DNA of 64,000 nucleotides from Avena insularis. Taxonomy: Eukaryota; Streptophyta; Magnoliopsida; Poales; Poaceae. A model generated the notes under the pieces. It did no database searches. It was not told the DNA's origin and worked only from the letters and a program-made list of their open reading frames with translations. Positions 20,724 through 32,335 of the stretch are shown here, one piece after another. The DNA is taken from assembly GCA_023614405.1 (NCBI GenBank), contig CM042691.1, positions 179,214,927-179,278,926 on the forward strand, written 5' to 3'. The position numbers and the translations under genes were made by a program. How positions within the stretch are numbered: the first letter of the stretch is position 1; each line of letters begins with the position of its first letter.

Positions 20724-21233
20724 TGAGGTGACCCAGCATACTACTGCATGATGTACTACACTATAGTCGTTGACATAACACCAATGAAACACCATTCACT
20801 AGTATTACATCCCTCAGAGTGGTACAACAGAAACACAACAGGTCCAAGACATGACTATAGGTTACAACTTGACTCTTTACAAAAGATCCAGAGAACACTC
20901 TAGGTTAAAGAGAGAGAAAGAAACTTCTTACAAAGAAGAATAAGAAATATTCAACTCAAATCTATCATACTTATAAAACTAGTATCTGAACTAGTGGGCT
21001 TGCATTGCTGCTATTGCAATACTTACAGAAGTAGGTTCTATGGCTAGAGATTATATTCCTATCTAATCAGCAACTTCATCCTCACTTTAGTTGATGTATA
21101 AGTTGACTTCATTCACTTCATTGAAGAACTTGAACTGTTGATGACGATTACCTTGAGCATAAGTTAATGTAGACGTCGTCTGTATTAGCTTCAGAATCTA
21201 GCAAGGGTTAAGAAGATACGTTGAGTACGAGCG
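20724..21233 (-). repeat. Old 5' LTR, first of three pieces
   Basis: Begins TGAGGTGACCCAGCATAC after the primer site. Interrupted at 21233 by a solo LTR. It resumes at 32128 and again at 47677, judged from matching target duplications and from the LTR-type phrases that follow. No coding potential. Confidence 0.6.
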
Positions 21234-21782
21234 TGTAGCACCCTAGGTAAAAACCACTACTAGAAAATGTTTGTTATTTTATTTTTGCGTCATCATGACA
21301 CTATCATGCATCTTTTAACCTAAAAACTATTTCTCCAAAAACCTATTTGTTTTCTATTGACCTCCCTCTTTATTTCAACTGCAAAATCCGGTCCATCAGA
21401 ATATTTTGTTTTGTCTAAAAAAATTCATTACAAAAGAATATCTACAACTAAATATATAATAAAAACTATTTTTGTGGGGAGGCACCTAGTCGGCCAGGCC
21501 CAAAGGCCCAGCCAATAGGCCACCTACAACCCATTAGACAAAACCCTTCCTTACCCCAAACCCTAATCTATCCTAGTCCCTACCCCAAACCGCCCCACCC
21601 CGCCGCCAGAACCCACCCTACCCCGATCACGCACGCACACACAGGGCGCGCGGCAGCCGACCGACCCCAACCACGCAGCAACCGACCACCCTGGCCCACC
21701 CCGCGAGCCTGGCCCACCACCCACACCCACCAGCGACCGATGCCCTCTCTCGCTCTTCTCCCTTGAGTCGTGTTCCCCTACC

Positions 21783-24700
21783 CGCTCGTGACCTCCTGCA
21801 CCTACCCCTGCTTCCTCGGTGCCGCCCTGGCCGCCACCTCGCCCGTCGCCTCATGTCATCTACCTCGCCGCCATGCCCTCCTTGCAGGCATGTTGTCGTC
21901 GCCGTGCACGCCTTCCTCCCTCACTGTCGTCCTTCTGCGAGCCGGCCGCCGTGATGCGTCGCCGCTTCTTCCCTGAGCCCATGTAGCTCCGCCCTGCCCC
22001 GACACCGCCATCCAGCGTGCTCGCCGTGCCCCGCCGCGCGTGCCTCTACCAGTCGTCTCCAGCGTGTCCCTGTCTTTCCACAGAGCGCCATGTCGCCTTG
22101 AGCTGGTCTCCTCTACAGGCCCCTGTCAGCGCCGCCCTCCGCATGGTCGAAAGCTCCATCCCGCGGTACCTCTGCTGCTAGGTTGCTGTTGTTCGATGCC
22201 TTGCAGGAGGGACCGGGTGGTATTGGAGCTACGCAAACAAACGAGCAGCACGCAACCAAGGTCCTTCGGCAAGATCTTTATGAATCCACCGCCTGTTTGC
22301 CAAAATGTTTGACCGAGATCGACGCCATTTCAAGTCCAAACCCGAAGTGCCATTATGTCGCTCTGAAGGTATCGACACAAGTTCACCATCATCTCGAAAT
22401 CTGAACCTGAAGGCGGTGACGCCGCACCCCAAGGCCTCCATCGTAGAGACACGAGTCCTACCTCACGGAACCGAAGACCGCGGAACACCGAGGTCCCCTT
22501 CACGGGACGACAAGATCTCCTTCCTGGATCCAAAGCCCGATCTTGGAGTCCGAAGACCCAAACCCTCGGCGAACCCCAAGATCGCCGATATCCCAATGTG
22601 TGACCCCTTTTTCGAGCCTCTATTTTATAAATAATATATATATTGTTGCATATAAATTGTTCATGATCACATACATATTCATTTGTTGGGGTATTTTGTT
22701 GATTTACCTAAACTAAATATGGAGTCCATATGCGGGCTATTCTAACCTTATATTGGTCTCATTTAAATTTGTGCATCGAACCGGTGACATATTTTGCCTC
22801 GTTAATACAACATTTAAAATTGCGGGGTATCTAAACAACTATAACCATATACTTAATTGTTGGGACCCTGGTTCGCTTAATATGGCCTAATTGCATCGCT
22901 TCTTTACCATGTCATATATCAGACATGCATCATGCCCGATCTTCTACCGTAATATTAAATAGTGCATCTGGTGTTTCTTCTAGTGTTTTACTTCTTCGCG
23001 GATAAGGCCGTTGAGTTGATGCGAGTGTTGATCCGATCTTCGGATAAATCTTCGGCAATGTTTTCAGGCGAGCACTCTCCCCCTTTCTACCTATTTTACA
23101 TTTCTAGACTTTACTTCCTTCTGTTGATCTATTGCTATCTGTGTTGTGATGATATAGATTTCGTACCCCGTTATACTTTCCTGCAGCCCTTATATTGCCA
23201 TGGACACATCATATTACCTGTTTTTTGGTAGATAGTCGGCCTTGCGAGTCGTAGTTGCTTGCGTAGGTGATGCGTCGCGCCGTCGATCTTCCATAGTTGT
23301 TGGAGTAATGCTGCATGTTTAATGTTGGAGATGATCATGGCTTTAATTACCGTTTAATAACTAAAATTGAAGTAGGTAAATAATGCAGAGGCATGGGTGG
23401 GCAATAGATGTTATTTGGTTTTTAACCATCCACTTGTGTCCCGTAGGACCCCGAGTACTTGATACCTATTCTTTGAATATTTGCACTATCCGCATGTGGG
23501 ACCATGAATCCCCCTAACCCTAGCTTGAGTCATATTTAATTCCTTGGGGCCACAAACTAGTTTGGGGCTTTATTACTATCCTGTAGTTATGCCATGCTTT
23601 ACTGCTTTATTTACGATTGCGCGTGGAGCGCCTGTACTGTTTAGGTAAGTGGAATGTTTCCGCGGTATCGACAAGCCCAGTCACACTTCCGGGTTCCCAG
23701 TCGTTTACAACCATTGACACAAACCTCTGGGTCCGTCTCGGAGCCGCCAACTTCATCGCGGGTTGCTTAGTGGGGTGGCCCCCTGATATCAAATATGAAT
23801 CTTGCGAATGTTCTGTCGTGATGCCTCATTGGGTTTTCATTTGGTTTTTTCCGAGGTTGATCGTGCGTGTGTTGCTCTTTGTGCCCCCCTGCAGGGTAAA
23901 ACTTTCTAAAAGTCGTGTCCGCGGTTATGGACGACTTGGAGCACAGTATCTCGGTCATAGAGAACTATAACTAAAGTAGTGCTATAAATTTGACTTTATA
24001 ATGACTGGTAATCAGCTTCACTACAACAGAATGGCTAACTAAAAGTACCAACAACTACTGGGTTTTGGGATGCCTCATGCTATATGTATTTGACTAGTAA
24101 GTATTGCAACGACAACAGAATGGTTATCTAAAACTGCCCACTGCTTATGTTATCAAGATGACTCATGCTATTTATATCTGACTAGTAATTGCCGCAACTA
24201 TAACGGAATGAATAAAACTGCCAACTTTATGAGTTCCTCGGTTGACTTCCTCGTTGGTCTCGAGGGGGAAATACCAGGATGGGTATGCTTGGTGATAGTT
24301 TTAGGTTGGATTCGAATAGGTCTTTCTTATCCCTATCTGATAGCCGACAGTTGTATTGAGTCTCTATAGGTTGTTTAGTGCATGTTGTGCTGCCGCTTCA
24401 GTCCACCATACCTGTGTAGGCAAGGATCACTGAATTCTAGTCTCGCCGTGTACTGGCCTCAGTACTGACCGCTCTCTTTTTCCTTTGCCCTTTGTCAGCA
24501 CCCCTTTTGTTATGCAGGTTTGAGATCGACGTTGTTTGCAGGGTTACCCTTCCGGCTTGGCCTGGGCAGGGTTATGGACGCCATTGGTTATTCTTCAGGG
24601 CTCTTAGCTCAATTTGCATCTTGTCCGTACTCAGACAATGTATCGTTTTAAAGGTCATTTGGATCTTTGTATTGTATATCTTTATTCTTGACTCATTGAG

Positions 24701-24828
24701 TCGTTGTTGTATATATCTGTTTTGTGGGTTCCATCGTGGACTAATTTGTAATGGTATTAGTTCGTTTTCCACCCACACGAAAGTGCCTGGTGGTAACCTT
24801 TGAATCGGCCCTATGCGGGTTTGGCGGG
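21783..24828 (+). repeat. Tandem duplication, first copy (3046 bp)
   Basis: Starts CGCTCGTGACCTCCTGCACC and ends GTTTGGCGGG, where the second copy begins at once with CGCTCGCGACCTCCTGCACC. The copies align along their whole length with an apparent few percent difference. Confidence 0.9.
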
Positions 24829-27616
24829 CGCTCGCGACCTCCTGCACCTACCCCTACTTCCTCGGTGCCGCCCTGGCCGCCACCTCGCCCATCGCCTCAT
24901 GTCATCTACCTCACCGCCATGCCCTCCCTGCAGGAGTGTTGCCTTCGCCGTGCACGCCTTCCTCCCTCCCTGTCGTCCTCCTGCGACCCGGCCGCCGTGA
25001 TGCGTTGCCCCTTCTTTTCTAAGCCCGTGCAGCTCTGCCCTGCCCCGACACCGCCATCCAGCACGCTCGCCACGCGCCGTCATGCGTTCCTCTGCCAGTC
25101 GATAGCGTGTCCCTGTCTATCCACAGAGCGCCATGTCGCCTCGAGCCGGTCTCCTCTATAGGCCCCTGTCAGCGCCACCCCCCGCATGGTCGAAAGCTCC
25201 ATCCCGCGGTACCTCTGCTGCTAGGTTGCTAATGTTCTAAGCCTTGCAGGAGGGACCGGGTGGTATTGGAGCTACACAAGCAAACGAGCAGCACGTAGCC
25301 AAGGTCCTTTGGCAAGATCTTCGTGAATCCACCGCTTGTTTTCCGAAATGTTTGACCGAGATCGACGCTGTTTCAAGTCCAAACCCGAAGTGCCATCACG
25401 TCACTCTGAAGGTATCGACAAAAGTTCACCATCGTCTCGAAATCAGAACCCAGAGGTGGTGACTCCGCACCCCAATGCCTCCGGCGTAGAGACACGAGTC
25501 CTACCTCATGGAACCGAAGACCGCAGAACACCGAGGTCCCCTTCACGGAACGACAAGATCTCCTTCCCGGATCCAAAGCCCGATCTTGGAGTCCGAAGAC
25601 CCAAACCCTCGGCGAACCCCAAGATCGTCGATATCCCAATGTGTGACCCCTTTTCCAAGCCTCTATTTTTATAAATGATATATATATCTTTTTGCATATA
25701 AATTGTTCATGATCGCAATCATATTCATTTGTTGGGGGGTATTTTGTTGATTCACCTAAAATAAATATGGAGTCCATATGCGGGCGATTCTAACCTTATA
25801 TTGGTCTCATTCAAATTTTTGCATCGAACCGGTGACACATTTTGCCTTGTTAGTACAACATTTAAAACTGCGGGGTATCTAAAAAACTATAACCATATAC
25901 TTAATTGTCGGGACCCTGGTTCCGCTTAATATGGCCTAATTGCATCGCATCTTTACCATGTCATACATCATACATGCATAATGCCCGGTCTTCTACCGTA
26001 ATATTAAATAGTGCATCCGGTGTTTCTTCTAGTATTTTGCTTCTTCGCGGATAAGGCCGTTGAGTTGATGCGAGTGTCGATCCGATCTTCGGATAAATCT
26101 TCGGCAATGTTTTCAGGCGAGCACTCTCCCCCTTTCTACCTATCAACACCCGGATTTTTAATCCCAGATGCCTGTTATGCCATACATTGCAATCCCAGGA
26201 TTACCATTTTTGCGAGACATAAAATATTTGGATACCATAGTACATCATCCATTACAAACCATACATAAGGTCTTACACAAATAAGGATCTCATGATCCAG
26301 TTCTTAATACAACTTAAGCAGCGGAAATACGTAATAATAACGGTAGCGTAGGCGAAGCTCCATCTTCGGGGTCACAGGCAATGCTGACAATGGGAGATGA
26401 TCCTAGTTGTCATAACCTTCCCGGGGTCCATCCTCCTGGTATTCCTCTTCATAGTCTGGCCACGGGAATAGCCAGGGGCAAAGCCATGAGTACTCTTTAA
26501 GTACTCGCAAACTAATACTAACAAGGGAAGGGGGTTTTTGTAGTAGGACACTAAGCTCTAGGGTTGTTTTGCAAAAAGCCAGATTTACCTCTACTAAGTT
26601 CAGAAACGAAGAAAGCTAGTTGAAGTTTTATAACACCTAGTGGGAACTTGTATTTCATATCACAACTCTGTTGTGGTCAAGTCAAAATCTCAATTCATTT
26701 CAAAAGTCATTTTGAAAACATCTGACGGGGGAACAGTATGGCACTCCAACTGTTCATAACCGCAGACGCGGCTATTCGAATAGTTTGACACTCTGAAGAG
26801 ATTGTACACTTTCACCACAACATTTGATACATCTGTCAAGAACAAATCCTGAATTCACCATACTCAGTATGCGGATAATCAATCCTAACCTTTCAATTAC
26901 ACGCTCTAGTATAAGCACCTCTTCTGTGAGTTCGGCCTCCCAACCATGACCAACTGTCATCTTGGGTACTGGACAAGTGGACAATCTTCACAAGGTAGCC
27001 TCATCTCAGACCTTGGCCATGAGGGAACCAATACTAAGGTATATAAGTTTCCAGTCAAGCCCTACCCAATTCTCGGGTATTGTGGTTGTACGGTAAAATT
27101 GGAATGGTATCGCATCCAGACAACCATCAGTTTTATAAAGGGCTAAGGCTCATGCCTCAACATTTTCATCACCAAAATCATCTGGTGCTCGGAAACACAT
27201 GTCAAAACATCTCAATAGAATGATCCATCATTCCAAGGTTTTCATAACCATTTTTCTACCAAGTATTCCCATCTAAAATTGATAGTTAGCAGTAGCATCT
27301 ACAAGTGGGGGTAAGTACTAATGAGGGGTGGTAAACTAATGGAGTTTAACTAAGTTCAATCTCATGCCTTAGGATGACATAAAGATTATCTAGCTTAGGC
27401 CAAGTTTTATGCTCTTTAGGCCACCTTCAGTTATCTTCCTAGAATCTACAATTCACTTAAGTAAACTCTAAGTAGTAGCTTTGATAATGAAGTAAAGTAT
27501 AAAGCTTGTAAGTAAAACTAGGATTGGTTGATCAAGTGGGTAGGATCATATATGCTTAAGGCATATAGTTGGCATGGTAACAAGAAAGTATTAGCTTGCA
27601 TAGGTATAGTATCTTG

Positions 27617-27829
27617 CAAGTGTTAACTTGCACAATCAACTAGTAGTATTTGGCTTGCATCAGTATCAATATAAGCATGCTAAATTGCAAGTGTTAGCTT
27701 GCTCAATCAACTAGTAGTATTAGGCTTGCATCGGTATAAGTATAAGCTTTCTAAATTGCAAGTGTTAGCTTGCTCAATCAACTAGTAGTATTAGGCTTGC
27801 ATCAGTATCAGTATAAGCTTGCTAAATTG
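27617..27829. repeat. Three 71-bp tandem repeats
   Basis: The landmark CAAGTGTTA(A/G)CTTGC recurs at 27617, 27688, 27759 and 27830, exactly 71 bp apart, with CAATCAACTAGTAGTATT inside each unit. The related LTRs at 33480-33570 and 46620-46720 do not show this expansion. Confidence 0.92.
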
Positions 27830-29080
27830 CAAGTGTTAGCTTGCCTTGTGCAGAGCAGTGGTTGAAGTTCTCCTCGGCTTCTTCTTCGTAGTATCCTCCT
27901 TCCTCCTCGTATCCTTGGTCGGTACTAGCGTCTATGAATAAATACGAGGTACACAATCACCAAACAATACTTAACTACTTTCAATCATCACACACAATGG
28001 TTCTATAGATGATCTAGCATCATCACTAACATTACAAGATTAAAGCATTTGTCTTATTGATTTCATTTTTAGAAAAGTAATTTCTACTCATTGAAAAACT
28101 ACTTAAGATTTAATATTCTCCAAACCAAACATGGGATCATGTTGACACATGTCATCACCACACATTTCAGTATATGGGAATGTGATTTAAAGTGGTGTCA
28201 CAATTTAATAAGATTTAACCTTTTATTTTAAATAAAAATAAATGACTAGAAATGCCTATGTGGCATTCTTTTATTACTTGAACATTATTTCTGTAAGTAA
28301 ACCCAAATGTTTTTATATATTATGAAAGTTATGGTCAAATGTGAATTTTGAGAGTTGGAATCAACTCAAAAGCTATTATAGTTTAAATTTGAAAAAATTT
28401 TGAATGCAGAAAAGGTTCTGCCTTGTTATTTTTACCAAGGTTGATCTGTAGATTCAAATGATTTGAATCCAACGGGCTTGGATTTAGCATTTCCAGACCT
28501 TTCTAACAAAATTGGTTTCATTCAATTTGGTTCACAGAATCGAGCTGGGTTGATTTTTGACTAGGTACAAAACTGTGTTTGAATGAAATTGGAAAATCCA
28601 AATTCAAATGAGTGGGCTGCGCGGGAAGAGAAAATGGGCCGGCCTGCTACGCACGGCGCTTACGCGGGCTGGTTAAGTTGTTGTCCCACGCGTTAGTGAG
28701 ACGGGGGGTGCGAAGCGGTACGGGGCAACGTGGTGCGTTGGATCTAGTTCTAATCGAACGACTCTGGTTCATCTTCCATGTCAGGCAGCGCCGGCGAGAC
28801 AGAACCCTAACGCGGCAGGTGGGGGTCGTGGGAGGCTCACCGGGGCTCAGGCGAGGATCGGCGAGGAGGGCGAACGACGAAGTCGACGACGGCGAACCTC
28901 CTGGTACCGGCAGCTTCTCCTAGGGTGGACGAAATCGACGACGCCCTTCTTCTCCAGAGGCGGCCTGCTCCGGCGCAATTCCGGCGATGCGCTGCTCGCC
29001 TTGCTCCGGGAACGGGGTGGAACGATAAGTGAGGAGAGGGGAGAGAGATGGTGTGAAGAGTTTGAGCGGGGGAATCCTCC

Positions 29081-29087
29081 TTTTATA
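29081..29087 (-). promoter_or_regulatory. TATA-like box of the solo LTR
   Basis: TTTTATA on the plus strand (TATAAAA in LTR sense). A similar TATAAATA in sense occurs at 34767-34774 in the related LTR at the corresponding GC-rich zone, which supports function in the family. Confidence 0.5.
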
Positions 29088-32000
29088 GGCTCGATGGCGA
29101 GACCGAACGGGATGGGCAGGCTACGGTGGCGACATGGCTACGGGCTGCTAGAGGCATGGCCGAGGGTGGCGATCGATCGGTGGTCTCCTGGCGATGCTCT
29201 ATGGCTTTAATGCGTGTGTAGGGGCGGCAATGGTCCGGCGTCGGTCGCAGAAGAGGCGGCGTCTTCGACGGCGAGCGGGGGCTACGGGGTACGGGTGGTG
29301 AAATGGGCATGTCTGGCGGTCTCCTGGGACGGTGAGGAGCATGTTGGCGAGCGGCGAGGGCTCGAGGTGGTCTGGTTAAATGGGAATGGCGCGTGCTCTG
29401 CGGAGAGGGTCGGCATGGTCGGCGCTGCAGGCGTGCGTTCTGGCGGTTCAAGGCTGCTGTCTGCGAGGCAGGGCTGGTCGAGAGAGGGCGGTTTGGCATG
29501 GGCTACCTCCCAGACAAGGTTGGCACGACTAGTTCTTCCTCTAGCCTGCTGTCCACACTGGGTTGACATGGGTGCTCTCGGGCTGTTCACCATTGATGAC
29601 ATTGGCAAGCTCACAGTGGTGCTAGTGATTAGTTAAGTTTGTTAGATGGTCTACTAAGGCTAGTGGTGTCCAGAGAGGTAACGAGTTAGGCCCAAAACAC
29701 TGCACACTATAGTGTTTTGATTTTGTTTGATTTGAATCAGCAAGGTGTTTGATGAAATGGCCGCATGAATTCAAGTTTTGAATTTTGAAAAGATTTTTGG
29801 TGGATGTGCTAGGCATGAGCTGGAGAGTCTGTAGATGCTTGGGTTTTGAAAGTTGAGCTTGTTTGAATGGTTTTTGAAAAAGTGGGATCTTCCCATATGA
29901 AATAGATTCAATTTTAAACTGTCATTTAAACTATGCATTTCAATGTTTCTGGATGATCACAAGGTGGGCCTTGATACTTTGTTATGAGTACTATCAAGGG
30001 GTGCAAAGATCCAAACAAGTTTCTGTTAAGTTCTGAAAGTTAGAGATAGCCAAAGTAGACATGGGAGTTAATTTGGCCAAAGTTACCATTCCCTTATTTT
30101 GTTTGTTTTGATTTATTTGTCTTTGGGAAAAGTGTGGGGATTGTTTAGATTATGTTTATTTCACCTAAGCATCCTTTTAAAAGCAAGGAAACACACAATC
30201 ATGGCAATTCAAAAGAATCCAAATTGTCATGCACACACATATGAATGCTTTCACATTTTAACTGGAAAAGTTTTTGTTAACCCTAATTTTGATGATTAGA
30301 GTTTGATGATTTTAGTTTAATATTTTTGGGATGTTACACTACCTTTTTTACATTTCTAGACTTTACTTCCTCCTGTTGATCTATTGCTATCTGTGGTGCG
30401 ATGCTATAGATTCCGTACCCCGTTATACTTCCCTGCAGCCCTTATATTGCCATGGACACATCCTATTACCTGTTGTTTGGTAGATAGTCGGCCTTGCGAG
30501 TCGTAGTTGCTTACGCAGGTGATGCATCGCGCCCTCGATCTTCCACAGTTGTTCGAGTAATGCCGCATGTTTAATGTTGGAGATGATCATGGATTTAATT
30601 ACCGTTTAATAACTAAAATTGAAGTAGGTAAATAATGCAGAGGCACAGGTGGGCAATAGATGTTATTTGGTTTTTAACCGCCCACTTGTGTCCCGTAGGA
30701 CCCCGAGTACTTGATACATGTTCTTTGAATATTCGCACTATCCGCATGTGGGACCATGAATCCCCCTAACCCTAGATTGAGTCATATTTAATTCCTTGGG
30801 GACACAAACTAGTTTGGGGCTTTATTACTATCCTGTACTTATGCCATGTTTTACTGCTTTATTGACGGTTGCGCGTGGAGCACCTGTACTGTTTAGGTAA
30901 GTGGAATGTTTCCGCAGTATCGACAAGCCCAGTCACACTTCCGGGTTCCCAGTCGTTTACAGCCATTGACACAAACCTCTAGGTCCGTCTCGGAGCCGCC
31001 AACTTCATCGCGGGTTGCTTAGTGGGGTGGCCCCCTGAAATCAAATATGAATCTTGCGAATGTTCTGTCGTGATGCCTCGTTGGGTTTTCATTTGGTTTT
31101 TTCCGAGGTTGATCGTGCGTGTGTTGCTATTTGTGCCCCCCTGCAGGGCAAAACTTTCTAAAAGCCGTGTCCGCGGTTATGGACGACTTGGAGCACAGTA
31201 TCTCGATCATAGAGAACTATAACTAAAGTAGTGCTATAAATTTGACTTTATAATGACTGGTAATCAGCTTCACTACAACGGAATGGCTAACTAAAAGTAC
31301 CAACAACTGCTGGGTTTTGGGATGCCTCATGTTATATGTATTTGACTAGTAAGTATTGCAACTACAACGGAATGGTTATCTAAAACTTCCCACCACTTAT
31401 GTTATCAGGATGACTCATGCTATTTATATCTGACTAGTAATTGCTGCAACTATAACGAAATGAATATAACTGCCAACTGTGTGAGTTCCTCAGTTGACTT
31501 CCTCGTTGGTCTTGAGGGGGAAATACTAGGATGGGTATGCTTGGTGATAGTTTCAGGTTGGATCCGAATAGGTCTTTCTTATCCCTATCTGATAGCCACC
31601 AGTTGTATTGAGTCTCTATAGGTTGTTTAGTGCATGCTGCGCTGCCGCTTCAGTCCACCATACCTGTGTAGTCGAGGACCATCAAATTCTAGTCTCGCCA
31701 TGTACTGGCCTCAGTACTGATCGCTCTCTTTCTCCTTTGCCCTTTGTCGGCACCCCTTTTGTTAAGCAGGTTTGAGATCGACGTCGTTAGCAGCGTTACC
31801 CTTCCGGCTTGGCCTGGGCAGGGTTATGGACGCCATTGGTTATTCTTTAGGGCTCTTAGCTCAATTTGCATCTTGTCTGTACTCGGACGATGTATCGTTT
31901 TAAAGGTGATTTGGATCTTTGTATTGTATATTTGTATTCTTGACTCATGGAGTCGTTGTTGTATATATCTGTTTTGTGGGTTCCATCGTGGACTAATATG

Positions 32001-32127
32001 TAATGGTATTACTTCGTTTTCCACCCGCACGAAAGTGCCTGGTGGGCACCTTTGAATCGTTTCTATGCGGGTTTGGCGGGAATCGCTAAAACTTGCATAG
32101 GGCCGATTCTGAGGGTGTTAAAGAGCG

Positions 32128-32335
32128 TACTCAGCAAGTTCACTAAAAATGACTGTTTGATGCACTATATCTACAGCCCCAGACCATATGTCGTAGGCAA
32201 TGCAGGTTTTCATAAACATTTCTTCAAAGGTTGCTTTTATTCTAAAAAGCTATGTCCGTCAGCCTTCACAGGTTTACCAGAACTTTCGTGGAGTTCCTTT
32301 CCTGCAGCATTCGCAGCTCCTTCCCGAAACACGGA
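32128..32335 (-). repeat. Old LTR, second piece
   Basis: Continues the LTR of 20724-21233 after the solo LTR. It is cut at 32335 by the chromovirus. No gene. Confidence 0.5.

Larger units (their letters stand above)
26141..30338 (-). mobile_element. Solo LTR of the chromovirus family (4.2 kb)
   Basis: Begins TATCAACACCCGG (the usual TG changed to TA) and ends GGGATGTTACA. It is flanked by CTACC at 26136-26140 and 30339-30343. The first copy of the tandem duplication shows the empty site near 23085-23100. Same family as the LTRs at 32336 and 41852, same orientation. No internal region or second LTR, so it formed by recombination between LTRs. It has a GC-rich zone at 28600-29640 with a TATA-like box in minus sense. 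Confidence 0.9.
24829..32080 (+). repeat. Tandem duplication, second copy, interrupted
   Basis: Homologous to 21783-24828 after removing 26141-30343. Net length 3049 bp. It ends GTTTGGCGGG at 32080, then continues into the unique LTR end. Confidence 0.9.
21234..32122 (+). mobile_element. Solo LTR of a long-LTR gypsy family, internally duplicated
   Basis: Begins TGTAGCACCC and ends GAGGGTGTTAAA (a changed TGTTACA-type end). It is flanked by GAGCG at 21229-21233 and 32123-32127; joining the flanks gives continuous sequence. It includes a GC-rich pyrimidine-rich leader-like zone (21480-22180), a segment with GTGTCCGCGGTTATGGACGAC (23915-23935) typical of grass long-LTR chromoviruses, and no gag or pol. 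It carries a 3.05-kb tandem duplication, and a different solo LTR (26141-30338) is inserted in the second repeat. Without these the LTR would be about 3.6 kb. Confidence 0.75.

Noticed and set aside
27617..27840. Regularly spaced repeats that could suggest a CRISPR array
   Set aside because: The repeats are contiguous 71-bp tandem units without variable spacers, in plant LTR sequence.
28612..29640. Several long overlapping open frames on both strands in a GC-rich block
   Set aside because: They overlap on opposite strands, show no protein motif, and lie at the leader position of the solo LTR; similar blocks occur at 34370-35300 and 44850-45700 in related LTRs.
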